From NCBI GenBank assembly GCA_009885905.1, contig VFJU01000457.1, positions 1 through 13,154 on the forward strand: a stretch of DNA of 13,154 nt, in the 5' to 3' direction. This stretch comes from Verrucomicrobiota bacterium. GTDB lineage: Bacteria; Verrucomicrobiota; Verrucomicrobiia; Verrucomicrobiales; Akkermansiaceae. The notes under the pieces were generated by a model that did no database searches, was not told the DNA's origin, and worked only from the letters and a program-made list of their open reading frames with translations. How positions within the stretch are numbered: position 1 is the first letter of the stretch; each line of letters opens with the position of its first letter. Below, piece after piece: positions 1-7,001 of the stretch. The position numbers and the translations under genes were made by a program.

Positions 1-818
1 ATGATTGCGGAAAATGATTGAATCCCAAGCGGGGAAGACTCCACCGAGAGATCCTCTTCATGAATCCAGAGCCCAGTCGCCCGAGATGAAGTCAGGCTCT
101 CAAGTGGCCAATTTTGGAGAGGCATTGGTGATTTGGAAATGATCTCCGGCTGAAGCGCACGTGGATTTTCAAAAGTTGCAAGGCCTTCACTAAGTATGTC
201 TAGTAGTTCGGGAGCTAAATATTTCTCAAGGTTACTTCGTCGAGCGAGATAGGTTTTTCCGGGTGTTTGCAAGCCCGCTACCCAGCGCCATGAGAGAGTG
301 TTAGATGCGGGATCTCCATCGAGTAAGTGTCGAAAAAAGAAGGCTGCGCCACTCTGCCATGGCAAGCGAGCTTCATGCACCCACCAAGCTGCAAACCACA
401 TGCGAGCATGGTTGTGGAGATATCCTGTGGTTGCCAACTCATTGGCGAAGTGATCGATCACTGAGTTTCCTGACTGAGAGTTCTCGATTCGCTGTATCAT
501 TGGATCCGCTTTAATATCAGTTAGATTTTTGAGTAGGTCTCTCCAAACTCCAGGACGCAATGCCAGCCACGATTTCCAGTAACGCCTCCAGTAAACTTCT
601 TGAATAAATTTTTCCACTCGACCGAAAGGATGCACGCGCAATACAGCAGCAACGACCTCGTCCTCGGTGATCAAGCGATGGCGTATGGCGGGTGCGAGAC
701 GGGAAACTGATGGGTGGTTGGGATTTACGTGATTCCGGTCGCGTGCATAGAGCCCGGCCACGCTGATGAAATCATCCAGTTGGGTGAGCGCGGCGGAGCG
801 GGAGGGACTGTAAATCAT
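1..818 (-). CDS. Photolyase/cryptochrome-type FAD-binding domain protein, partial (C-terminus beyond left edge)
   Basis: An open minus-strand frame runs from ATG at 818 to the window edge (272 residues, no stop). An in-frame TGA lies one codon upstream of the codon before the ATG, which fixes the start. The product matches the helical FAD-binding domain of DNA photolyases and cryptochromes: SAALTQLDDF (8-17), IQEVYWRRYW (72-81), GYLHNHARMW (132-141), LLDGDPASN (165-173), WRWVAG (177-182). By alignment to E. coli PhrB from memory, the CPD-contacting E274, W277, N341, M345 and W384 correspond to E74, W77, N136, M140 and W179. The Trp-chain residues W382 and W359 correspond to W177 and W154; no Trp sits at the W306 position. 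The protein begins directly at the FAD domain, so the N-terminal antenna-binding alpha/beta domain is absent. The family is seen; DNA repair versus light sensing or another flavin role is unresolved. No Shine-Dalgarno motif precedes the start. Confidence 0.85.
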   Translation of the reverse strand, partial: MIYSPSRSAALTQLDDFISVAGLYARDRNHVNPNHPSVSRLAPAIRHRLITEDEVVAAVLRVHPFGRVEKFIQEVYWRRYWKSWLALRPGVWRDLLKNLTDIKADPMIQRIENSQSGNSVIDHFANELATTGYLHNHARMWFAAWWVHEARLPWQSGAAFFFRHLLDGDPASNTLSWRWVAGLQTPGKTYLARRSNLEKYLAPELLDILSEGLATFENPRALQPEIISKSPMPLQNWPLESLTSSRATGLWIHEEDLSVESSPLGIQSFSAI

Positions 819-870
819 GATTCAAGCTCTACGGCAATCCCCATTGCGCAAGGGTATTTTGAAACGCACT

Positions 871-891
871 AACCTGGAAACAAGTCAGGTT
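871..891. other. Hairpin AACCTG/CAGGTT in the 819-968 gap
   Basis: AACCTG (871-876) pairs with CAGGTT (886-891), a 6-bp stem with a 9-nt loop. On the + strand the stem runs into five T's (890-894), which resembles a short intrinsic terminator, but no + strand gene ends nearby. On the minus strand, the direction of both flanking genes, only two T's follow the stem. It may be a weak processing or termination element for the methyltransferase transcript, or may be chance. Confidence 0.3.
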
Positions 892-914
892 TTTAACAGA
901 CTTATTTCTCGTTT

Positions 915-931
915 CGCAGAGGAACTCTGCG
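915..931 (-). terminator. Candidate hairpin downstream of the RNA methyltransferase gene
   Basis: CGCAGAG (915-921) and CTCTGCG (925-931) form a perfect 7-bp stem closed by a 3-nt loop, 37 bp beyond the methyltransferase stop codon at 969. There is no T-run after it on either strand, so if it terminates transcription it is not a classical intrinsic terminator. A further ACCCG/CGGGT inverted repeat lies at 941-960. Confidence 0.35.
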
Positions 932-968
932 TTGGTAGTAACCCGCGCCTCGGAACGGGTCCTTGGGA

Positions 969-2189
969 TTACGCTTTCACGAGTGTCATCACGCACTCGA
1001 GGTGGCGGGTGTGGGGAAAAAGGTCGAAGGGTTGAACGTCGGCTAATAGATAGCCTCCTTCGGTAAGCTGTTTGAGATCACGGACTTGAGTGGCAGGGTC
1101 ACAGGAGACGTATACGACTCGGGAAGGAGAGAATTTTAAAAGTTGATCGATGAACTCGGGAGTGCAGCCCTTGCGTGGAGGGTCGATGACGACTGAGGTC
1201 TCGGCAGCTAAGAAATTGATTTCGGCAAAGATAGCTTCAGCCGATGCGGTGAGAAACTTGGAGTTGGTGATCTGGTTGGCGGCGGCATTTTTACGAGCCC
1301 ACTCACAGGAGGTTTCCGAGACCTCCACACCAGCGACTTGCTCGAATCTTTTTGCGAGTGTTAGAGAAAACAATCCAGAACCGCAGTAGGCATCCACAAG
1401 GAATTTCGCGCCACCCGCCGCGGCTTGCTTTGCGACATACTCGGTAAATGCCGGCAGAATGAAGGGGTTATTTTGGAAAAAATCCCCAGCGAGAAACTGG
1501 AATTTTAAATCGCCGACGTACTCGGTGGCAACGGCCCTGAAGTCAGTCTCGACACGGTCTTCCGTGGCACGCAGAAGAACGGTTGCTCCTCGCTTAAAGA
1601 TGTTAGAACGAGCGCGTAGGCCGTCTCGAATGGCGGGTAACTCGCGATTGATCGTCTCCATAGCGATTGGGCACTGTGGGACATCGATGAGCATCGAGCG
1701 CCGACCAAAGGCGAGAAAGCCGATCGGTCCGAGGTCCCCGTCCTTAGCCTTTTCAAAATGTGGAGTGATTTTCGAACGATAGTTCCATGTTTGGTTAGAA
1801 GATAGGCAATCATTCACGGGGAATGTGATCGCAGCCATGTACTTCATGAGTTCGCCGACTTGGCGAGTTTTCCATGCGAGTTGTTTATCGTAGGAAAGGT
1901 GTTGATATTGGCAACCGCCGCACTCGCCGAAAAGTGGGCAAGCGGGTGTGATACGGTCAGGCGATTTTGTTAGAACTTCCACTAGATCCGCATGTGAGCA
2001 GTTCTTGTCATTACGAAAGATGCGGGCTTTGACAGTTTCTCCCGGAAGTGAAAATGGCACAAAGACTACCCAACCATCGATCCTGCCAACACCCGAGCCA
2101 AGATTGGTTAGGGAATCAATGGCGATCTCAATTTCTTGATGATACTCGAAAGGCGTTGGGACAAACTTCTTCGGCGGGCGTGGAAACAT
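969..2189 (-). CDS. 23S rRNA uracil-C5 methyltransferase, RumA/RlmD type with Fe-S cluster
   Basis: SAM-dependent RNA m5U methyltransferase of the TrmA/RumA family, acting on uracil in rRNA. Numbered from the ATG at 2189: a TRAM RNA-binding domain at about 17-75, then a 4Fe-4S signature of C84, C90, C93 (CPLFGECGGCQYQH) with a fourth cysteine at C173 (VPQCPI). The methyltransferase domain shows FFQNNP (Q239), the SAM loop VDAYCGSGLFSL (265-276), DPPRKG (336-341), the catalytic nucleophile C363 in YVSCDP, and the proposed base E398 in HTRHLE. The Fe-S cysteines argue for the RlmD/RlmC/RlmCD group rather than TrmA; which uracil is modified cannot be told. At 406 residues it is of normal size. 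ATGs at 2243 and 2240 would add 17-18 poorly family-like residues; I chose 2189 because the RPPKKF segment begins there, but the start is uncertain. It is divergent from the DUF1622 gene. Confidence 0.9.
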   Translation of the reverse strand: MFPRPPKKFVPTPFEYHQEIEIAIDSLTNLGSGVGRIDGWVVFVPFSLPGETVKARIFRNDKNCSHADLVEVLTKSPDRITPACPLFGECGGCQYQHLSYDKQLAWKTRQVGELMKYMAAITFPVNDCLSSNQTWNYRSKITPHFEKAKDGDLGPIGFLAFGRRSMLIDVPQCPIAMETINRELPAIRDGLRARSNIFKRGATVLLRATEDRVETDFRAVATEYVGDLKFQFLAGDFFQNNPFILPAFTEYVAKQAAAGGAKFLVDAYCGSGLFSLTLAKRFEQVAGVEVSETSCEWARKNAAANQITNSKFLTASAEAIFAEINFLAAETSVVIDPPRKGCTPEFIDQLLKFSPSRVVYVSCDPATQVRDLKQLTEGGYLLADVQPFDLFPHTRHLECVMTLVKA

Positions 2190-2339
2190 AGTGGGGACAG
2201 AAGAATGTCCGGCGAAATCAACTCGGGCAATCGATTTCATCAATCGTACCTATCAAGCAGGGTGGGGGAATTCAGATCAAGTCGGCAGCCCTCTCGCGAA
2301 TCAATGCTGGTGCTTTCGGCAATAATATTCAATTTTCCG

Positions 2340-2705
2340 ATGATGAATGAATTTCGCGATGTGATGGAATTGGCCGGCACGATGATCGACGGTCTCGGTG
2401 TAATAATCATCCTAGTGGGAGCGTGTATTGCGACTTATCGTTTCTTACGCGGGCATTGCGGAGATGGGAATAGTCCCTATCGATTTTTTCGCCAGAACAT
2501 CGGTCGGGCGATTCTGCTGAGTCTCGAGTTCTTGGTCGCGGGAGACATCATCCGAACGGTGGTGGTTTCGCCGACGCTGGATAATGTTTTGATTCTTGGC
2601 CTGATCGTTCTGATTCGGACCTTCTTGAGTATTTCTTTAGAACTCGAAGTTGAGGGTCAATTCCCATGGCAGAGGCACATCGTGCGTAAGGCCCGTGAAA
2701 ATTGA
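2340..2705 (+). CDS. DUF1622 family small membrane protein
   Basis: A 121-residue hydrophobic protein matching the DUF1622 family of uncharacterised bacterial inner-membrane proteins. Three membrane segments are visible at about 12-35, 57-77 and 82-102. Family-like stretches are RQNIGRAILLSLEFLVAGDI (51-70), a short loop with PTLDN, then LIVLIRTFLSISLELEVEG (88-106) and a final PW. The frame is open back to 2136, but the first 68 residues of that longer version are polar, unlike the family, and partly antisense to the methyltransferase start, so I use the ATG pair at 2340/2343. Another ATG at 2304 is possible. There is no Shine-Dalgarno motif. hisD follows on the same strand after 72 bp. The molecular function of the family is unknown to me. 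Confidence 0.8.
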   Translation: MMNEFRDVMELAGTMIDGLGVIIILVGACIATYRFLRGHCGDGNSPYRFFRQNIGRAILLSLEFLVAGDIIRTVVVSPTLDNVLILGLIVLIRTFLSISLELEVEGQFPWQRHIVRKAREN

Positions 2706-2777
2706 TCGCCTAACTCACGCAGGATGAGACTTGGCGAAAGACGATTTCGCGTTCATGTTCTACCACTTCCACCGCGC

Positions 2778-4067
2778 ATGAAGATTCTAAGTTACCAAGA
2801 TCCCGCATTCATACCATTTGTCCGCCGCCTCAGTCGTCGTGCTTTACCGGAACCTGGTGTGCGCGATTTGGTGAGCCAAATCATCGCCGAGGTCGCAACC
2901 AAGGGCGACGAGGCATTGATCACTTTCACCAAGCGGTTTGATGGTGCGAAGTTGACTACGAAAACTCTATTTGTTAGTGAGGCAGAATTTAGTGCTGCGG
3001 AAAAGGCCGTGACAGCTACCACGAAGATGGCCGTATCTCGCACGTTAAAAAATATCCATAGTTTTGCGAAGCGGAGTTTGCGCAAAGACTGGTCAGCGAA
3101 AAATGCCGAGGGTGCGATGGTTGGCGAACGTTTTACGCCATTCGAGCGGGTGGGCGTCTATGTTCCGGGGGGTAAGGCGCCGTTAGTTTCTACGGCTTTG
3201 ATGACTGCGGGATTTGCTCAAGCTGCGGGTGTGCCGCAGATTCTCGCAGCGACTCCTTGCGGTCCGGATGGCTCGGTGAATCCTGCTTTGTTGTATGCGC
3301 TCAAAGCCGCAGGGGTGACGGAAGCGATCAAGATCGGAGGTGCTCAAGCGATTGCCGCACTGGCACTTGGTACCCGTTCGATTCGCCCCGTGGATCGCAT
3401 TTTTGGACCGGGTAACTGCTTTGTGGTAGAGGCCAAGAGACAACTCGTTGGCTCAGTTTCCATCGACCTCTTGCCAGGGCCTAGCGAGGTTCTTATTCTA
3501 GCAGACAAGACTGGAAATGCCGACTACATCGCAGCGGATATCCTCGCGCAGGCCGAGCACGGCGGCGACAGCGTGGTGGGTTTTATTACCGATTCTAAAG
3601 CCCTTCTCGGCAAGGTTACTAAAGCCATCGAGAGACAAATCCCGGCGCTTTCACGCACGAAAATTATTCGTGAAGTGCTTAAGCGTGGGGCGTTTTTTCT
3701 ACACGTCAAGTCGTTCGCCCAAGCGGTGGAAATCGCTAACACATTCTCGGCAGAGCACGTCTCCTTAATCACGGCAGATGAAAATTATTGGCTGCCGAAA
3801 ATCCGAACGGCGGGTGCGATTTATCTCGGGAATTATTCACCTGTTGCGGTGGGTGATTTTCTAGCAGGACCAAGTCACACGCTTCCTACGGGTGGATCGG
3901 GTCGCTCATTTTCTGGCATCCGCGCAGATCAATTTCAGCGACGGACAAGCATCGTTAAACTAGACAAGTTATCCGTTAGAAAGTCGCTCGCTGTTGTCGA
4001 AGAGTTTGCTCGAATTGAGGGCCTTGATGCGCACGGTCGGTCTACGGCGATCCGGCTTAAAAAATAG
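2778..4067 (+). CDS. hisD: Histidinol dehydrogenase
   Basis: Zinc- and NAD-dependent enzyme for the last two steps of histidine synthesis, oxidising L-histidinol through histidinal to L-histidine in the cytoplasm. From the ATG at 2778 the protein has 429 residues, the usual HisD size; the frame reaches back to 2724 but those 18 residues are not family-like. Visible signatures are ERVGVYVPGGKAPLVSTALM (123-142), IGGAQAIAALALGT (186-199), DRIFGPGNCFVVEAKRQLVG (206-225), LLPGPSEVLILAD (231-243) and DFLAGPSHTLPTGG (360-373). The zinc ligands Q258, H261, D360 and H419 and the catalytic pair E326-H327 (SAEHVSL) are all present and numbered almost as in E. coli HisD. No other his gene is in the window, so it is not in a his operon here. 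It converges on the folP-like gene with 15 bp between stop codons. There is no Shine-Dalgarno motif. Confidence 0.97.
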   Translation: MKILSYQDPAFIPFVRRLSRRALPEPGVRDLVSQIIAEVATKGDEALITFTKRFDGAKLTTKTLFVSEAEFSAAEKAVTATTKMAVSRTLKNIHSFAKRSLRKDWSAKNAEGAMVGERFTPFERVGVYVPGGKAPLVSTALMTAGFAQAAGVPQILAATPCGPDGSVNPALLYALKAAGVTEAIKIGGAQAIAALALGTRSIRPVDRIFGPGNCFVVEAKRQLVGSVSIDLLPGPSEVLILADKTGNADYIAADILAQAEHGGDSVVGFITDSKALLGKVTKAIERQIPALSRTKIIREVLKRGAFFLHVKSFAQAVEIANTFSAEHVSLITADENYWLPKIRTAGAIYLGNYSPVAVGDFLAGPSHTLPTGGSGRSFSGIRADQFQRRTSIVKLDKLSVRKSLAVVEEFARIEGLDAHGRSTAIRLKK

Positions 4068-4082
4068 CATCAAGATGTGCGC

Positions 4083-4958
4083 TCACTGGCCGCGAGAAAT
4101 TGTATCCAACGTTTTCACCGCTTGCCATGCTGCGGCGACGTGATGAACGCGAAAAATCTGACCAGCTCCACGTGCCATGGCTGCGCTAATGCAGGCGATG
4201 GTCCCTGCATCGCGATCCACTGGGTCGGGCAAGTCTAGTACCTCTCCGATGACGGTCTTGCGTGAGACGGGCACGAGCACGGGTCTATCGAATTTCTGAA
4301 GCTGCCTGAGTTCTTTATAGATGGTTAGATTGTCTTCACGTTGTTTGGCAAAGTCGATTCCAGGGTCGAGGATGATCGCGTCCGCTGAGACACCTGCTGC
4401 TAGTGCGAGTTCAATTTTTTCGGCGAAAAAATTTTCGATTTCGGACATGATATCGCCCCACTGCTGATGGAAATGGGGAATTTTCGGTACGCCCACGCTA
4501 TGCATGATCAGCAAGGCGGTGCCGTGCGCGGCGCACAGGTGTGCATTTTCTGAATTCGGCAAGGCACCAATGTCGTTGAGCCATTCGACTTTTCCCACCC
4601 GCAAAATACGCTCGACCACTTCTGGCCGCCATGTGTTTGCAGAAAGAACGGGTGGCCATATTTGTTCTTCATCGAGTGGTTCAAGCCCCTGCCACGCCTC
4701 CTTCCAGTGATCTAAAAACCCTATAAATCGTCGTATTTCTTCATTTGCCGTGACCGCAGAACGGTTGGTACGCGCACTTTCGGCCCCAACGTCGATGACG
4801 TCCGCACCGGACGCCACCTGACGCCGCGCTTGGGCGATGGCTTGGCGAAAATCCAAGGTTCCATCGCCGGAGAACGAATCATCATTCACATTCACGATCC
4901 CCATCACCAATGGCCGCCTAGGGAACTCGATGATTCGCTCAGGAAATCTTAATTTCAT
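4083..4958 (-). CDS. folP: Dihydropteroate synthase-like protein (divergent)
   Basis: A pterin-binding TIM-barrel protein of the DHPS family, which joins p-aminobenzoate to 6-hydroxymethyl-7,8-dihydropterin diphosphate in folate synthesis. The 291 residues show MGIVNVNDDSFS (19-30), GADVIDVGAESAR (51-63), SANTWRPEVV (106-115), WLNDIGAL (126-133), an IMHSVGVP segment (151-158), ILDPGIDFAKQ (196-206), PVSRKTVIG (230-238) and FRVHHV (269-274). By the E. coli scheme, residues 22, 56, 63, 115, 185, 221, 255 and 257 are kept (N23, D56, R63, N128, D198, K234, R270, H272). However, T62 is replaced by A62, and D96, a pterin contact, by N108. It therefore belongs to the family, but catalysis is less certain than for a standard FolP. 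No other folate gene is adjacent. It is divergent from aroC across 97 bp. Confidence 0.85.
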   Translation of the reverse strand: MKLRFPERIIEFPRRPLVMGIVNVNDDSFSGDGTLDFRQAIAQARRQVASGADVIDVGAESARTNRSAVTANEEIRRFIGFLDHWKEAWQGLEPLDEEQIWPPVLSANTWRPEVVERILRVGKVEWLNDIGALPNSENAHLCAAHGTALLIMHSVGVPKIPHFHQQWGDIMSEIENFFAEKIELALAAGVSADAIILDPGIDFAKQREDNLTIYKELRQLQKFDRPVLVPVSRKTVIGEVLDLPDPVDRDAGTIACISAAMARGAGQIFRVHHVAAAWQAVKTLDTISRGQ

Positions 4959-5055
4959 GGATTTGTCATAAAACTAAATACGCGAATTCAGAAATCAAAA
5001 TCACTCAGTCACCCTTCCCGCTTGCTCCGCGCCGCTGTGCATTTACCCTCCACAC
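4959..5055. promoter_or_regulatory. Divergent intergenic region folP-like/aroC
   Basis: These 97 bp separate two divergent start codons and so should carry promoters for both. The folP-proximal half is AT-rich, and TTGTCA at 4963-4968 could be a -35 element toward aroC, but no good -10 lies at the right distance. I see no operator, riboswitch or Shine-Dalgarno motif. The regulatory role is inferred from gene layout only. Confidence 0.3.
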
Positions 5056-6135
5056 ATGTCATCCACCTTCGGCCACGTTTTTCGTATTCACACATTCGGC
5101 GAGTCGCACGGTGGCGGTGTTGGTGTGGTGATCGATGGATGCCCGCCGCGTATCCCGGTTTCTGTCGAACAAATCCAGCATGAGCTCGACCGTCGCCGAC
5201 CCGGACAATCCGAGATTGTTACACCGCGCAAGGAGGCGGACACCGCAGAAATTCTCTCCGGACTGCAAGACGGCGTCACGCTTGGATGCCCCATTGCCAT
5301 TCTGGTTCGCAACACTGACCAACGCCCAGGCGCTTATGACGAAATGGCCCAGAAATACCGTCCTAGCCACGCTGACTTCACCTACGATGCTAAATACGGT
5401 ATCCGCTCGGGATCTGGTGGAGGGCGAGCATCCGCTCGCGAAACGATAGGTCGCGTCGCCGCGGCAGCCGTCGCTCGCCAAGTGTTGGACACCCTTCACC
5501 CAGGCATCGAAATCCTCGCGTGGGTCAAGTCTATCCAAGATATAAACGCCGAGGTCGATCCCGAGAAGGTAGACGCTCAAACCATCGAATCTAACATGGT
5601 TCGCACAGGTGACCCAGCAATGGTTGAAACCATGATAGAGCGCATTAAGGCGATCCGCGCAGACGGGAACTCTGTAGGTGGAGTGATCGAATGCGTCATT
5701 CGGAATTGTCCACCCGGCTTGGGCGAGCCGATCTTCGATAAGTTAGAGGCAGACTTAGCCAAGGCGATGTTATCGTTACCCGCGACGAAGGGTTTTGAAA
5801 TCGGCTCTGGATTTGCAGGTACACTGCTAACAGGAATCGAACATAACGATGCATTCCGTATGGTCGACGGTAAAGTCCGTACCGTGACAAATCGCTCTGG
5901 CGGTATTCAAGGTGGTATTTCTAATGGAGAAACTATCGTCTTCCGCGTAGCTTTCAAGCCAACTGCCACCATCATGAGCAAGCAGGATACCGTCACTACG
6001 ACCGGTGAAAACACCGAGCTCCAAGGCCGAGGGCGACATGATGCCTGCGTGCTTCCGCGCGCGGTGCCCATCGTCGAGGCGATGGCTACGCTAGTGCTAA
6101 CAGACCACTTGCTAAGGCAGGCATCAAACCGCTGA
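5056..6135 (+). CDS. aroC: Chorismate synthase
   Basis: Catalyses the last step of the shikimate pathway, the anti-1,4-elimination of phosphate from 5-enolpyruvylshikimate-3-phosphate to give chorismate, using reduced FMN. The 359 residues match the normal bacterial length. All three family signatures are present: [17 protein letters not shown] (15-31), [19 protein letters not shown] (121-139) and [17 protein letters not shown] (327-343). H18 and H105 (RPSHADF) occupy the positions of the two catalytic histidines. The start is clear because [19 protein letters not shown] is the typical N-terminus. There is no Shine-Dalgarno motif. A CvpA-like gene follows after 42 bp and gatB after that, so the three may be co-transcribed. 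Confidence 0.97.
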   Translation: MSSTFGHVFRIHTFGESHGGGVGVVIDGCPPRIPVSVEQIQHELDRRRPGQSEIVTPRKEADTAEILSGLQDGVTLGCPIAILVRNTDQRPGAYDEMAQKYRPSHADFTYDAKYGIRSGSGGGRASARETIGRVAAAAVARQVLDTLHPGIEILAWVKSIQDINAEVDPEKVDAQTIESNMVRTGDPAMVETMIERIKAIRADGNSVGGVIECVIRNCPPGLGEPIFDKLEADLAKAMLSLPATKGFEIGSGFAGTLLTGIEHNDAFRMVDGKVRTVTNRSGGIQGGISNGETIVFRVAFKPTATIMSKQDTVTTTGENTELQGRGRHDACVLPRAVPIVEAMATLVLTDHLLRQASNR

Positions 6136-6177
6136 TTTGGCATCATTTCAGATCTAGAGATTTAGTATTTACCTCAA

Positions 6178-6969
6178 GTGTCTCTCGCCTCTATTCCACA
6201 AATCAGCCTTGGCACGGCGGTACTTATTATTTTTTTCGTATGCGTAGGATACGTATTTGTGCGAGGTGTGGCGCGTGTATTCATCGGATCTTTGGCGCTC
6301 GGACTCAGTGCTTGGATCGGATTTCAAGTGTGGCAAATGGCCCCAGCGCTTTCGATAGAATTGACAGGTAAGTCAATGGGTTGGATTACTAACGGACTAC
6401 CCATAGTGGTTTTTCTTTTTGCATTTTTATGTATCCGAATGGTTGCAAATTTTTTCGCAAGACCGTTTCGAAACTCCTCAGGTGAGCGCATGCCTCGCTC
6501 GGTGATGAGTCTTGGATTTCGGCTAGTGTTTGCCATTATTCCAGCTTCATTGATCTGCCTAATCGGTGGCATGCTGGTCTATCATTCCGCCGCTGTGGCC
6601 GACGTCCGTGAACAGAATGGTGTATCGATGGAGGCAGGAAAAAATGTTGAGCTAAGTTTCAGCCAACGGTTGAAGTCGTCGCTTGAGGCATCCCTCCCTG
6701 AGAAGTGGCTGAAGATTCTTGCCCCCCTTGCCGAACCATCCCGCATGAATCTCGCGAAGTTAATCTCGGCCCAATCGGCAACGCCATTGCAGCCGATCAT
6801 GAATCCACGAACTGGTGAACCAATTCCTCGAGCAATCATTGTGGATGAGCCTGTGCTCCAAAAACTTGCTCGTGAGGGTAAATTCGACACACTCCTGCGT
6901 CATCCGCTTCTCACCAAAGCACTCGCTGATCCCAAAATCCAAAAACTTCTTCACGATCTCAATCTCTAA
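6178..6969 (+). CDS. CvpA-like membrane protein, function unknown
   Basis: A 263-residue protein with a GTG start and four predicted membrane segments in the first half (about 12-29, 33-52, 73-93 and 115-135), followed by a soluble tail. The layout of four N-terminal helices, a glycine-rich second helix and a basic loop between helices 3 and 4 resembles the CvpA/colicin V production family, but no diagnostic motif proves it. The tail ends with LLRHPLLTKALADPKIQKLL (240-259), a short amphipathic repeat-like segment that I associate from memory with CvpA-type proteins of related bacteria. It lies 42 bp after aroC and 32 bp before gatB, so it is probably part of their transcript. Role unknown; CvpA proteins elsewhere have been linked to envelope stress and biofilm formation. 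Confidence 0.6.
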   Translation: MSLASIPQISLGTAVLIIFFVCVGYVFVRGVARVFIGSLALGLSAWIGFQVWQMAPALSIELTGKSMGWITNGLPIVVFLFAFLCIRMVANFFARPFRNSSGERMPRSVMSLGFRLVFAIIPASLICLIGGMLVYHSAAVADVREQNGVSMEAGKNVELSFSQRLKSSLEASLPEKWLKILAPLAEPSRMNLAKLISAQSATPLQPIMNPRTGEPIPRAIIVDEPVLQKLAREGKFDTLLRHPLLTKALADPKIQKLLHDLNL

Positions 6970-7001
6970 AGCCATTTCGGTTGCAGCTGTTATTTAAAAA
7001 A

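Noticed and set aside
305..514. 69-codon + strand frame
   Set aside because: It lies wholly antisense to the conserved FAD-domain coding region on the minus strand.
817..1035. 72-codon + strand frame across the photolyase-methyltransferase gap
   Set aside because: It has no recognisable family, overlaps the methyltransferase C-terminus in antisense and passes through the hairpins; it is most likely chance.
2136..2339. N-terminal extension of the DUF1622 open frame
   Set aside because: It is polar, unlike the membrane protein family, and runs antisense over the start of the methyltransferase gene. The family-like protein begins at the ATG pair 2340/2343.
4963..4991. Promoter toward aroC beginning with TTGTCA
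   Set aside because: There is no acceptable -10 sequence 15-19 bp downstream, so it is not listed as a defined promoter.
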